Part shown: positions 52,459 through 62,863 of the stretch, piece after piece
Layout: the number at the start of each line of letters is the position of its first letter
How positions within the stretch are numbered: position 1 is the stretch's first letter
NCBI GenBank assembly: GCA_027577595.1
Contig: JANBRJ010000058.1
Coordinates: 1 to 64,000 of the forward strand
Reading direction: 5' to 3'
Source: Coemansia sp. RSA 487
Taxonomy: Eukaryota > Kickxellomycota > Kickxellomycetes > Kickxellales > Kickxellaceae
Length of the DNA: 64,000 nucleotides
Position numbers and translations under genes: made by a program
Notes under the pieces: generated by a model
Told to the model about the DNA's origin: nothing
Databases searched by the model: none
What the model saw: only the letters and a program-made list of their open reading frames with translations

Positions 52459-54531
52459 CTATTTGAGGTTTACCGGTGCTTCACTGTTGTCAAGCTCAGC
52501 AAACAGTTTACTGATCTCGTTTTTGTAATATTCAGCCGCAACGTTCCGGCGCAGCTTGCGTGTCGATGTGAAAAGCTCACCATTGCTGCTCTCAAATGGC
52601 GTCGGGTCGCAGTGCACCGCGGCAATATATGCCCTTGATTGCAGGTTGTTTTTAATCGCAATGTTACGAAGCTCATCCACCAAAGCATTGCAAACAGCTT
52701 CGTTTGAGCAAATCTCTTTGTATGCTGTCGTTTCCTTTGCTGTACTGCTGCTGGTGTCCCGGGTAAGATATTTCTGCGCCCACTGTATGAACGGCTCGCG
52801 CTCAGGGGATACAATGGCAATTAGATCGCGCTCGTCAGGAGTGCCATGCACAAAGATGTTGTGCACAAGTGGGTGTGCTGAATACATTAGTTCCATTGAC
52901 TCCGGCGCTACCCAGCAAAACCTTGCTGTTTTGAAGCTGTTTTTCATGCGACCGATGATGCTAATGGTACCATCTTCGTTGAACCGTGCTATGTCGTCGG
53001 TGGCCATCCACCCCTCATCGTCCATAAGGTTCTTCGAGTTCTCTGGCAGCTTCAAATACCCTGAAAATAGGCACTTTCCGCGGATCATGAGCTCTCCCTT
53101 TGGGCATATTGGGCTGGTTGCGGAAAGGTTCATGTCAGGGATGCTGCGCAAGCGCATATCAACGCCTGGCATGGGAACACCTATATTCCCCGTGGTAGTA
53201 TCAGTAGCGAGCTGAAGCACGCCGCACCCAAATGTCTCGGTCTGTCCGTATCCTTGCAGCAGATCACACGAAAGTGCAATGCGGAAAAAGTCGTGCACTT
53301 CGGGAATAAGAGCAGTTCCGCCGCAATATATTGTTCGAACGCGACCACCGAATATCTGCGCAACCTTGCTGAACAGGATCTTGTCCCAGAACGCATGCTT
53401 TGTTCCACCACCGCGCTTAAATATCTGCAACTTGCTGCTGTATGCGTATCTCGCCATAGCACCAACCATTCCTGGTGCGTGTATGGTTGCCGCCGCCGCT
53501 TTATCATATACCTTATTGAGAAGAGTTGGATCTGTTAGAAACACTGTCGGGCTAAGTTGCTGGAAGTCGTCGATAAGGTTTTCCGGGGTACCTGAAAACA
53601 TCCCAATACGACAATGCTCGTACATAAGCGCATAGACGGTGTTACGTTCCGAGCAGCATGACAACGGTACAAAGGACAAGTAAGTGCTGTCGCTTAAACG
53701 GCCAGAAAAATAAGCGCACTTTGAGGCAAATACGTTGGAGTTGTGTGTACATATCGCTCCCTTTTTGGCAGCCAACGTTCCAGATGTGTAGCATATTGTG
53801 CTGATATCCGAAGGCTTTGGCGGGTTTGCATCCGTGGGCTTTTCGCGACCCATGCCAATTACGTCTGCCATATCCAAAAGCACGACGCCAAGTGACTCTG
53901 CCTGTTTCCGAAGCTCAGCGACAGACTCCGCGCTAAATGGCTGCGTTGAGATGTTTGGCTTTGAACAGTCGAGGTTGTCCATCGAGATAATAACCTTGAC
54001 GCTAGGCGTCACCTTAATGCGATTGAGCATTCGCGGGATCTTGTCCATCGAGCAAACAACGACAGCGCTTTCAGAGTTGTTGATGGCCATTTCGGCATTC
54101 TCAATATCGACACCATCGCTGATACCGACGCTGTAACGACGCGAGCGAAAAGCAGCAAACTCAGCGAGCAGCCATTCAACACGATTGGGCACACAAATTG
54201 CAAGTGGCTGCTGACCAGGTGTAGCGGCAGGACATTCGGGCGCGTACTTGGAATAGATATGATCCAGCCCAGAGCCAAAGTCCTCGACAATATCACCGGC
54301 CTCAGTAGTGGTGATCCACTGATAGCTGCCCGTCCTACCAGTAGGTGGGTCAAAAGTACGTACACCAAGGAACTCGCGCTTTGAGAAAACGGTAACTTCG
54401 TGCTGAAACAAATCCCAGAGCGTAGTAATATCCTTGTACTCCTGTCCTTGCGAGCCATCCTTAAAGTCAGGGTGCCTGGTAATGTATGAGTGTCCAGGGA
54501 CTTGCGAACTGGGGACCTTGTACGACTGCAT
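52459..54531 (-). CDS. Divergent long-chain acyl-CoA synthetase-like protein, copy 2
   Basis: A 690-residue paralog starting at MQSYKVPSSQ. A3 loop is YTSGTLAAKKGA, A5 QGYGQTE, A8 region WMATDDIARFNEDG followed by GRMKNSFKTAR, and C-terminal Lys region TSTRKLRRNVA. As in copy 1 the A3 loop lacks TGxP and the A8 loop has DD, but here the Asp of the DRxK motif is Gly (IGRMKN). Ends APVNLK. It shares an identical 249-bp tract with copy 3 over the A8 region. Tail to tail with receptor copy 1. Function inferred at family level only. Confidence 0.85.
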   Translation of the reverse strand: MQSYKVPSSQVPGHSYITRHPDFKDGSQGQEYKDITTLWDLFQHEVTVFSKREFLGVRTFDPPTGRTGSYQWITTTEAGDIVEDFGSGLDHIYSKYAPECPAATPGQQPLAICVPNRVEWLLAEFAAFRSRRYSVGISDGVDIENAEMAINNSESAVVVCSMDKIPRMLNRIKVTPSVKVIISMDNLDCSKPNISTQPFSAESVAELRKQAESLGVVLLDMADVIGMGREKPTDANPPKPSDISTICYTSGTLAAKKGAICTHNSNVFASKCAYFSGRLSDSTYLSFVPLSCCSERNTVYALMYEHCRIGMFSGTPENLIDDFQQLSPTVFLTDPTLLNKVYDKAAAATIHAPGMVGAMARYAYSSKLQIFKRGGGTKHAFWDKILFSKVAQIFGGRVRTIYCGGTALIPEVHDFFRIALSCDLLQGYGQTETFGCGVLQLATDTTTGNIGVPMPGVDMRLRSIPDMNLSATSPICPKGELMIRGKCLFSGYLKLPENSKNLMDDEGWMATDDIARFNEDGTISIIGRMKNSFKTARFCWVAPESMELMYSAHPLVHNIFVHGTPDERDLIAIVSPEREPFIQWAQKYLTRDTSSSTAKETTAYKEICSNEAVCNALVDELRNIAIKNNLQSRAYIAAVHCDPTPFESSNGELFTSTRKLRRNVAAEYYKNEISKLFAELDNSEAPVNLK
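52776..53024 (-). repeat. 249-bp identical tract shared by synthetase copies 2 and 3
   Basis: Matches 56103-56351 base for base on comparison by eye; the flanking bases at both ends differ. It encodes the A8/FACS segment through the SPEREPFIQWA stretch. Confidence 0.85.
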
Positions 54532-55788
54532 GTTAATTACTTGTCTGAAATTTGATCAACAAAGGGCTTTAATAGAGTAGCACGAATGGCTGTAGAGTAG
54601 TTAATTAAATGTGGAAAATAGCTTGAGAAAACTCGCGGAAACGGAGGACAATGTAGGCTGGAGTGCTACTTAAATAGAACTCTTGCACATCCTAATTGTC
54701 GTACCTGGCACAAGTAGGTAAATGACAGGCTATATTGCTACATAAACTGGTGAGAAGATTAAACAAGGTTGCACATTCTTTCGTTGGGAAATGTTAATGC
54801 AGTGTTTGTGTACGCTATGGATGTATGCATTGGATCGACAAATAGTTTGTTTTGGCTTTTTCATTTGTTTTAGGTTTTCAGACTTTTAAGTTGCATGTTG
54901 ATTGAAAATGCTTAAAGGTTGCTGACGAAATGATTTTCAACTGGCAGATTACCATTTTACATTTGTTAGAGGATATTTCCCACTGATATCGGAAATAATG
55001 TGTGACAGATGCACCATTTGTTTTGACTTTGTATCCGTTTCCGTGTCTGCAAGATGTGTGCTAAGACACATATCGCTGTTGTAGATTTACAGGAGAGCAG
55101 GATATTTATTCTCAAAGAGTAGACTGTTTACACATGGAACCAACTGCTACGCTCCGCCCCTTTTATAGCAACTGGGATTGCCATTCGTTGTTTCCTGGTT
55201 CGTATGTCCGCAAGAAAGGAAGAAGCAAGCCATGCATTAGTTCGGAACTGCTGAAATAGGGTTCTTTACGTGGGAAACAAAGTGCAAATAAACTAGATAC
55301 ATGGGTTGTATCAACAGTAGATACAATGTTATGATCAGATCAAGACGCCATCAGAATAGCATACATTAATGTTGCGACAGTATACTTTATTTGCTGGTGG
55401 AATCTTTGTAGCTGTTAATTTTATTTTTTGCCATTGTCCTTTCTAGAATTTAGCACAATACACGCATTTTTGGCTAATTGTTATTGATTGCAATAGTTTG
55501 ATTTACAGATAAAATTTTATATTTAAAAGGTTAATTGTTGATGATCGCCTATAATTTAAAACTTTTGATGTTGAAGAATATAACCGTGCCTTGTGCAACT
55601 AATATTATTCGTTCTAGAAGGACGCAAAAATATGAATATACTTTACACCAAAATATCAATTTATGCCAGCATTTACACGTTTCACCTCGTCTGTAGAGTG
55701 TGCATCTTAAAATCTGATAGCGAAAGTCGCCATTATTTTTATTAGCACTATAATATCGAGCAAGACAAAAGTCAAGAGGAGCTACTTA
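54532..55788. other. Intergenic between synthetase copies 2 and 3
   Basis: AT-rich, promoter side of copy 2 and 3' side of copy 3. No open frame of note and no receptor remnant was recognised, so copy 3 lacks the receptor partner found beside copies 2 and 4. Confidence 0.45.
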
Positions 55789-57858
55789 TCACTTGAGATT
55801 TACTGGAGCCTCCTTGTTATCAAGCTTGGTAAAGAGTTGCTCGATTTCCTTTTTGTAATATTCTGTGGCAACATTCCGGCGCAGCTTGCGTGTGGATGTG
55901 AAAAGACCACCATTGTTGCTTTCGAATGGCGTTGGATCGCAATGCACCGCGGCAATATATGCCTCCGTCTGTATGTTGTTTTTAATGGCAATATTACGAA
56001 GCTCATCCACCAGCGCCTTGCAAACAGCTTCGTTTGAGCAGAGATCTTCGTAGCTGGGTTGTTTCGCTAAAGCGTCGCTTTCCTTGTCTTTGACGTATTT
56101 CCGCGCCCACTGTATGAACGGCTCGCGCTCAGGGGATACAATGGCAATTAGATCGCGCTCGTCAGGAGTGCCATGCACAAAGATGTTGTGCACAAGTGGG
56201 TGTGCTGAATACATTAGTTCCATTGACTCCGGCGCTACCCAGCAAAACCTTGCTGTTTTGAAGCTGTTTTTCATGCGACCGATGATGCTAATGGTACCAT
56301 CTTCGTTGAACCGTGCTATGTCGTCGGTGGCCATCCACCCCTCATCGTCCACAAGATCCTTTGGGTTCTCTGGCATCTTCAGATACCTGGAAACTATGCA
56401 CTTTCCACGGATCATGAGCTCTCCCTTTGGGCATATCGGGCTGGTTGCGGAAAGGTTCATGTCAGGGATGCTGCGCAAGCGCACATCAACGCCTGGCATG
56501 GGAACACCTATATTCCCCGTGGTAGTATCAGTAGCGAGCTGAAGCACGCCGCACCCAAATGTCTCGGTCTGTCCGTATCCTTGCAGCAGATCACACGACA
56601 GTGCAATGCGGAAAAAGTCCTGTACCTCAGGAATGAGAGCAGTTCCACCGCAATATATGGTTTGGACACGACCACCGAATATCTGCGCAACCTTGCTGAA
56701 CAGGATCTTGTCCCAGAATGCATGTTTTGTTCCGCCGCCGCTCTTAAATATCTGCAGCTTGGCGTTGTACGCATACCTTGCCATAGCACCGACCATGCCA
56801 GAGGCGTGTATAGTTGCTGCCGCCGCCTTCTCATATATTTTGTTAAGGAGATTCGGATCGGCTAGAAACACAGTTGGGCCAAGCTGCTGAAAGTCGTCAA
56901 GAAGTGTTTCAGGAATGCACAAAGACAAACCAATGCGTGTGTGCTCGTACATAAGAGCGTATATGGAGTTTCGGTCTGCACAGTAAGACATCGGAATGAA
57001 TGAAAAGTAGGTACTGTCCTTTAAACAACCGGCGAGACAGGCACATTTTGAAGCAAATACGTTGGAGGCATGTGTGCACAACACACCCTTTTTTGCAGCT
57101 AGAGTACCTGACGTGAAACTCACTGTGCAAACATCAGCAGGACTTGGCAGATTAGCGTCTGTGGGCCTTTGACGGCCTAGTTCGATAACCCCTGCCATAT
57201 CCAAAAGCACAATACCGAGCGCTTTGGCCTGTTTCTGAAGCTCAGCAGCTGTTTCCACACTAAATGGCTGCGTAGCAACGCTTGGCTTTGAGCAATCGAG
57301 ATCGTCCATAGAAATAATAACCTTGACGCTGGGAGTCACCTTAATGCGATTGAGCATGCGCGGAATCTTGTCCATCGAGCAAACAACGACAGCGCTCTCG
57401 GAGCTATTGATGGCCATCTCGGCGTTCTCGACGCCGATGTCGTCGCTAATACCGACAGTGTAGCGGCGCGAACGAAAGGCAGCAAACTCGGCAAGTAACC
57501 ACTCGGGGCGGTTGGGCGCGCAAATAGCAAGTGGCTGCTGGCCAGGTGTAGCTACAGGACATTCAGATGCATGTTCAGAATAAACGTGATCCAGCCCGGA
57601 GCCAAGGTTCTCGACAATATCACTTGCCTCAGTGGTAGTAATCCACTGGTAGCTGCCCGCCCTACCAGTAAGTGGGTCAAAAGCACGTGCACCAAGGAAC
57701 TCACGCTTGGGGAAAACAGTCACTTCATGCTGGAAAATGTCCCAAAGTGTGATGATGTTCTTGTACTTCTGTCCTTGCGAGCCATCCTTAAAGCTGGGAT
57801 GACGGATGATGTAGGAGTGTCCGGGTACTTGCGAACTGGGAACCTTGTACGACTGCAT
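55789..57858 (-). CDS. Divergent long-chain acyl-CoA synthetase-like protein, copy 3
   Basis: A 689-residue paralog. The frame is open to ATG 57888, but 57858 (MQSYKVPSSQ) is chosen because all copies begin there. A3 loop FTSGTLAAKKGV, A5 QGYGQTE, A8 region DEGWMATDDIARFNEDG, FACS segment IGRMKNSFKTAR, C-terminal TSTRKLRRNVA. Ends APVNLK like copy 2. Residues in the middle (SVETAAELQKQAKALGIVLL) are the most divergent of the four. Same strand as copy 2, with a 1.26-kb spacer, so copies 2 and 3 probably arose by tandem duplication. Confidence 0.85.
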   Translation of the reverse strand: MQSYKVPSSQVPGHSYIIRHPSFKDGSQGQKYKNIITLWDIFQHEVTVFPKREFLGARAFDPLTGRAGSYQWITTTEASDIVENLGSGLDHVYSEHASECPVATPGQQPLAICAPNRPEWLLAEFAAFRSRRYTVGISDDIGVENAEMAINSSESAVVVCSMDKIPRMLNRIKVTPSVKVIISMDDLDCSKPSVATQPFSVETAAELQKQAKALGIVLLDMAGVIELGRQRPTDANLPSPADVCTVSFTSGTLAAKKGVLCTHASNVFASKCACLAGCLKDSTYFSFIPMSYCADRNSIYALMYEHTRIGLSLCIPETLLDDFQQLGPTVFLADPNLLNKIYEKAAAATIHASGMVGAMARYAYNAKLQIFKSGGGTKHAFWDKILFSKVAQIFGGRVQTIYCGGTALIPEVQDFFRIALSCDLLQGYGQTETFGCGVLQLATDTTTGNIGVPMPGVDVRLRSIPDMNLSATSPICPKGELMIRGKCIVSRYLKMPENPKDLVDDEGWMATDDIARFNEDGTISIIGRMKNSFKTARFCWVAPESMELMYSAHPLVHNIFVHGTPDERDLIAIVSPEREPFIQWARKYVKDKESDALAKQPSYEDLCSNEAVCKALVDELRNIAIKNNIQTEAYIAAVHCDPTPFESNNGGLFTSTRKLRRNVATEYYKKEIEQLFTKLDNKEAPVNLK
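56103..56351 (-). repeat. 249-bp identical tract, second copy
   Basis: Partner of 52776-53024; a direct-orientation match within synthetase copy 3. Confidence 0.85.
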
Positions 57859-60629
57859 GGTTGTTTTCTTTTGACGTGTGTTTACCACAAAGTATTAAAG
57901 AAACAGTAATTATCGTAGTTTTAATAGCAAAGCTGTGAGAAATCGTAAAGAATCCACGAAAAAGATAATGGTCGAATGTGTTGGTGTGTTTTTAACAGCC
58001 AAAAAAACTGGCCTCATTTTCCATTTTGAAAAAGAGAAAAAGTTTGCCAAAAGCTTCGTTATTGGGTTGTCAGTTGTGCCCTACTGTAGCGCAATTTGAA
58101 TACCTGATTGTCTAAATTTCATACTCCACAAACAGGCTCTTGCTTTCTTTAAAGGCTTCCAAAATGTAAAGAAAAGTCGAAGTTTGCATAGAATCTCTTC
58201 AAGTGTCTTTTATGATTTTCCGCAACAGCAGAAAACCAGCTTTTTGGGGAACACAAAGTGTCTGGTTAGTGGAAAGGGTAAGCGCGCATTTATTGCAGAT
58301 TTGCATTATACATCTTAAAAAGGTAATAAAGCATGGAAATCTGCATTCCATTATTTGTTGGAGTTATCTGTCGGTTGGGTGAGCTGTGAAGCACATGGAG
58401 AGTATCTGATTTACATCTTTGACAGATCTTGAATTACAGCCACAGTCCTGATGATGTCGTTTTGATTCGAAAAGAAGGTATCCTAGAAACATTGTGATTG
58501 TACTATCTTTAGTGGCATAAATTAAAATAGGCAACAAGAAAGGCAAATGTTTACAAAAGCAATCTATGAGTCTTTTTATACAAGTTTCAGCCATAAAAAG
58601 AGCGCAAAATATAGACGGCATAATAGACCTTCGTCCGAAAAAGGTATATAATTGTGTGCGCAGAGGCAGTCTAGCTGGTTCGTATGTTCCTGCAGCCTAA
58701 TGCATTTGAATGAACCATTATTGTGCATTAATGCAATAGGTCAAATAGATAATTGTGGGGGATGGGAGCACCATAAAACGCGTTTTCTGGCCGGGACATC
58801 TGATGTTGCATTGCAAAAAACAAAACCACCTGCACCGTTTCGACCATTTCCAGAAGTAATGAAGTTAGGAAAAAGGGGAAAAGGAGCTTTTATGAGCAGA
58901 ACATTGGGCTCTGCAAAAATGGATTTTAGCCGATCTCCAAGTGGAATTTTTGAACGCATTGAAATCTTCATTGTTACACAACATGGCAGGTTCAATCGTC
59001 ATTTTGAAATTTTGGCTCAGAGCAGCAGATCGCCCAAATGCAGAATATACACATGCTAACAATTGGTTTTTCTGATTACAACTTTTTTTACGGATGTGCG
59101 AATTAATTTACTATTACAAAAGTGATTTATTGGGAATTGTATTGTAGAGAAATTACTATTCTGAGCTTACTGATGTTTATTCTCTGTTATGTGGTATAGA
59201 CACCAACGATATGCTTTAGAAATTTACAAATTTCGCTTCATTTATATAAGTTTATATGATCTCTGATTGCAATACCACAAGGTTATTTGTACTTAACCGA
59301 TTGCTTAAACTGATATATACTAATCTACAGACACTATTGCGGGATTAAGAATCAAAAATCCTATGGGCGTTTTCATTTAGGATACCTTTTGGCGCTTTTT
59401 GCTTTGTGAGATGTAGATATACAATATACGTGGTAATCCCAATTTGCGATTGAAGAGAACAAAACAAGGATTGACGTATAAGCATGCATGTATAAATAAC
59501 AGACGCATACTTTTTGCCAAATTGCCTGTAAAACGTCTAAATGAATAGCACTGGGGCTTTTCGAGTTGCTATTTCCCATAGAAAATGGATCTATCAGACA
59601 TTAATAATTAATACAAATGATGCAGCAAGAGCTGATCCAAATATGGCAGGGGGATGTAATATTTTCTATTGCGGACTTTCTATGCCCACTTATTCATCCT
59701 GTCACAGTGTATTCGGAGACTGCTGGTATATCCAGGAAATGCACAATAGCTGGGGCGGTGTCGTAATTGGAGACAAGAGTTTTGTTTCCTCCCTATTTTC
59801 ATAGCACGAATCGGTTATAGTGCCCTGCGTTCCACAGCAATTATTAAATGTAGTCTATGTAGATCATTAATATCGCTCATTTGAGCTAACAGGGTAGCCT
59901 TTGCTCGTACCATACAGAAATGCGTTTCTTTCGGGATCGTTGCATGTCCATTATCGCCAACTGGCGCGGTGTTTCCGTGAATTCCACAACAAAAAGGGGG
60001 AGATCAGAATGTGCTGCTGTTTTGCATCTCCGATTGGCGCCATGAAAAGCTGAGCAGAAAAATAGAAAGATCAACCCACCATGCAAAGAGATTGTCAGCA
60101 TTATTTAACTGACAAATTATTGCGCAGATAGCATATGAAAATCTATGCACATTATGAGGCGATTCGAGCAATACCCCATGCTCTTTGCCTTTTTTGCCAA
60201 AGATCTTCATCGATGGGATCTACCAGTGCAAAGGCAAGAATAATGACCAGTCCACATATTAAATGGTGCCTTCGTATTCTTCTTGTCTCCAAAAGCGGAA
60301 GGTTAGTTGTCTTTTTCCAGAGACAAAGGTGGAAAGATGAATTGCGGTCTGCACACTTGTATCTTTCCCAATAAAACGAGTTAAGAATAAAACCAAACCA
60401 ACCCCCAGAAACGGCTCAGGTTTATCAACTCTCTTTTTTATGTCTGACATACACCTCTACAAAATAGTAACTTTACTCATTCAATCACTCCGCTATTTTT
60501 GTGCCAGTGTTCAGTACTTTTGATCACCACCAGGCCCGTATCCAGTCTCGTTTTAGATTACTTCCAGCTTGACTTGTTTAAGCAGCACAGCTGGATAATA
60601 GCCCTACGAGACAGATTAAAGCTCCAAGC
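57859..60629. other. Long intergenic region between synthetase copies 3 and 4
   Basis: The two flanking genes are transcribed away from each other, so both promoters lie here. A 135-codon frame at 58652-59059 and an 87-codon frame at 59541-59804 (with a Cys cluster CNIFYC...C...C) have no recognisable domain. A GCTCA-TT-TGAGC palindrome is at 59875-59886. No gene called. Confidence 0.4.
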
Positions 60630-61426
60630 ATGCAGTCGTACAAGGTACCTAGCTCGCAAGTCCCCGGACACTCTTACATACTCCGTCACCCTGGCTTTAA
60701 GGATGGCTCGCAAGGACAGGAGTACAAGGACATTGCCACACTCTGGGATCTGTTTCAGCGCGAGGTGAGTGTTTTCGCCAAGCGCGAGTTCCTTGGCGCA
60801 CGTACGTTTGACCCACTGACTAGCAGGATGGGCGCCTACCAGTGGATCACCACCACCGAAGCCAGCGGTATTGTCGAGGACTTTGGCTCTGGGCTGGATC
60901 GTGTCTATTCCGAACATGCGCCTGAATGCCCAGCCGCTACGCCAGACCAGCAGCCGCTTGCCATTTACTCTCTTAACCGCCCCGAGTGGCTGCTTGCCGA
61001 GTTTTCTGCCTTTCGTGCGCGCCGCTACACTGTCGGCATCAGCGATGCGACTGGCGTCGAGAGCGCCGAGACGACTATCAACAACTCTGAAAGCGCCGTC
61101 GTTGTTTGCTCGATGGACAAGATCCCGCGAATGCTCAATCGCATTAGGATGACGCCTAGCATCAAGGTTGTTATCTCGATGGACAACCTCGACTGCTCAA
61201 GGCCCACAATCTCAACGCAGCCATTTAGCGCGGAGTCTGTCGCTGAGCTTCGGAGACAGGCAGAGTCGCTTGGCGTCGTGCTTTTGGATATGGCAGATGT
61301 AGTTGACATGGGTCGCGAAAAGCCCACGGATGCAAACCCGCCAAAGCCTTCGGACATTTGCACAGTGAGCTACACTTCAGGTACACTAGCCGCGCAAAAG
61401 GGCGTAATACGCACACACGGTTCCAA
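60629..61426 (+). repeat. 0.8-kb identical tract, arm 2 (inverted relative to 46859-47656)
   Basis: Begins one base before the ATG of synthetase copy 4 and ends inside codon 266. Copy 4 then differs at most codons from copy 1 until a second identical block. Confidence 0.85.
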
Positions 61427-62696
61427 TGTATTTGCATCACGGTCGGCTCATCTATTTGTTCGCCCTGAAAACAGCACCTACATGTCGTTTATTCCTCTGA
61501 CGCATTGTGCAGACCGCTATGTCATCTATGCGCTTATGTTCGAGCACGTTCGCATTGGTTTGTTTTCCGGCGACTTAGCAAATGTTATCGACGACTTTCA
61601 GCAACTTCACCCAACAGTATTCTTGGCCGTTCCTATTTTCCTTAACCGAGTATATGAGAAAGCCACCGCATCGACTATCCACGCTTCTGGAATGGTTGGT
61701 GTTATGGCGAGGTACGCATATAACAGCAAACTGCAAATATTTAAGAGCGGTGGTGGGACAAAGCATGCATTCTGGGACAAGATCCTATTCAGTAATGTTG
61801 CGCAGATATTCGGTGGTCGCGTTCGAACAATATTCTCTGGCGCTGCTCTACTTAGCCCTGATGTACAGGACTTTTTCCGCATTGCGCTTTCGTGTGATCT
61901 GATACAAGGATATGGGCAAACAGAGACATTTGGCTGTGGCACCCTTCAATTTACGGCCGATACTACAACTGGCCATGCGGGCGTCCCGATGCCAGGAATC
62001 GAAATGCGCTTGCGCAGCATCCCTGACATGAACCTTTCCGCAACTAGCCCGATATGCCCAAAGGGAGAGCTCATGATCCGCGGAAAGTGTCTATTTTCAG
62101 GATACTTGAAGCTGCCAGAGAACTCGAAGAATCTTATGGACGATGAGGGGTGGATGGCCACCGACGACATAGCTCAGTTCAACGAGGACGGCACTATCAA
62201 ACTAATTGATCGCATGAAGAACTGCTTCAAGACTGCACGCAGATTCTGGGTAGCCTCTGAGTCTTTGGAGGTGGTCTATGCCACACATCCGCTTGTGCAC
62301 AACATATTTGTTCATGGTTCTTCTAGCGAGCGCGATCTAATTGCTATTGTATCTCCCGAGCGCGAGCAGTTTTTAGAGTGGGCGCAGAAACACCTCAACA
62401 TGGAAAGCGACCCTTCAAATAAACAGCTCAGTTATGAGGATGTTTGCTCGGATAAGGCGGTTTGCAATGCTTTGGTCAATGAGCTTCGGAATTTTGCAAT
62501 TAAAAACAACATAGAAACGGAGGCATATATTGCCGCAGTGCACTGCGATCCAACACCATTTGAGCACAGCAGCGGTGGTCTCCTCACATCTACGCTCAAG
62601 CTGCGTCGACATATCGCGATAAAGTTTTACAAAAGTATACTTGAGCAACTTTTCGCCGAGGTTGACAATAAGGAAGCTCCAGCAATCCCTAAATAG
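60630..62696 (+). CDS. Divergent long-chain acyl-CoA synthetase-like protein, copy 4
   Basis: A 688-residue paralog on the opposite strand to copies 1-3. The first 270 residues equal copy 1. From residue 271 the protein diverges (RSAHLFVRPENSTYMSF), then 62052-62236 is again identical to copy 1 (46049-46233), covering the A8/FACS region (WMATDDIAQFNEDG, LIDRMKNCFKTAR). A5 is QGYGQTE; the C-terminal Lys region is TSTLKLRRHIA. Ends APAIPK. Tail to tail with receptor copy 2 across 167 bp. The mosaic pattern indicates recombination between copies 1 and 4. Same altered A3 and A8 loops as the others. Confidence 0.85.
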   Translation: MQSYKVPSSQVPGHSYILRHPGFKDGSQGQEYKDIATLWDLFQREVSVFAKREFLGARTFDPLTSRMGAYQWITTTEASGIVEDFGSGLDRVYSEHAPECPAATPDQQPLAIYSLNRPEWLLAEFSAFRARRYTVGISDATGVESAETTINNSESAVVVCSMDKIPRMLNRIRMTPSIKVVISMDNLDCSRPTISTQPFSAESVAELRRQAESLGVVLLDMADVVDMGREKPTDANPPKPSDICTVSYTSGTLAAQKGVIRTHGSNVFASRSAHLFVRPENSTYMSFIPLTHCADRYVIYALMFEHVRIGLFSGDLANVIDDFQQLHPTVFLAVPIFLNRVYEKATASTIHASGMVGVMARYAYNSKLQIFKSGGGTKHAFWDKILFSNVAQIFGGRVRTIFSGAALLSPDVQDFFRIALSCDLIQGYGQTETFGCGTLQFTADTTTGHAGVPMPGIEMRLRSIPDMNLSATSPICPKGELMIRGKCLFSGYLKLPENSKNLMDDEGWMATDDIAQFNEDGTIKLIDRMKNCFKTARRFWVASESLEVVYATHPLVHNIFVHGSSSERDLIAIVSPEREQFLEWAQKHLNMESDPSNKQLSYEDVCSDKAVCNALVNELRNFAIKNNIETEAYIAAVHCDPTPFEHSSGGLLTSTLKLRRHIAIKFYKSILEQLFAEVDNKEAPAIPK

Positions 62697-62863
62697 TCAA
62701 TTGTTTTCTTTTACTGACATTTCATATTATATATATGCATTTAACTCCACGATTCTTATATAATCCAATACATACATTTCTAGATATCACTGAACAATTT
62801 TTTGTATTTTCAAAGACAAGTAATAGAAGCAAAAACACTAAGAAAATTAGAAAAGCAATTTCT
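62697..62863. terminator. Conserved convergent spacer, synthetase copy 4 / receptor copy 2
   Basis: 167 bp, homologous in inverted orientation to 52294-52458, with small differences throughout. Both transcripts likely end here. Confidence 0.6.

Noticed and set aside
55500-55788. Remnant of a receptor gene beside synthetase copy 3, expected from the pairing elsewhere
   Set aside because: No receptor-like sequence found in either strand.
58652-59059. 135-codon frame between synthetase copies 3 and 4
   Set aside because: No domain, a competing minus frame overlaps it, and composition is like the flanks.
59541-59804. 87-codon frame with four Cys, resembling a small secreted or sugar-binding module
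   Set aside because: No signal peptide and no match to known Cys spacings.
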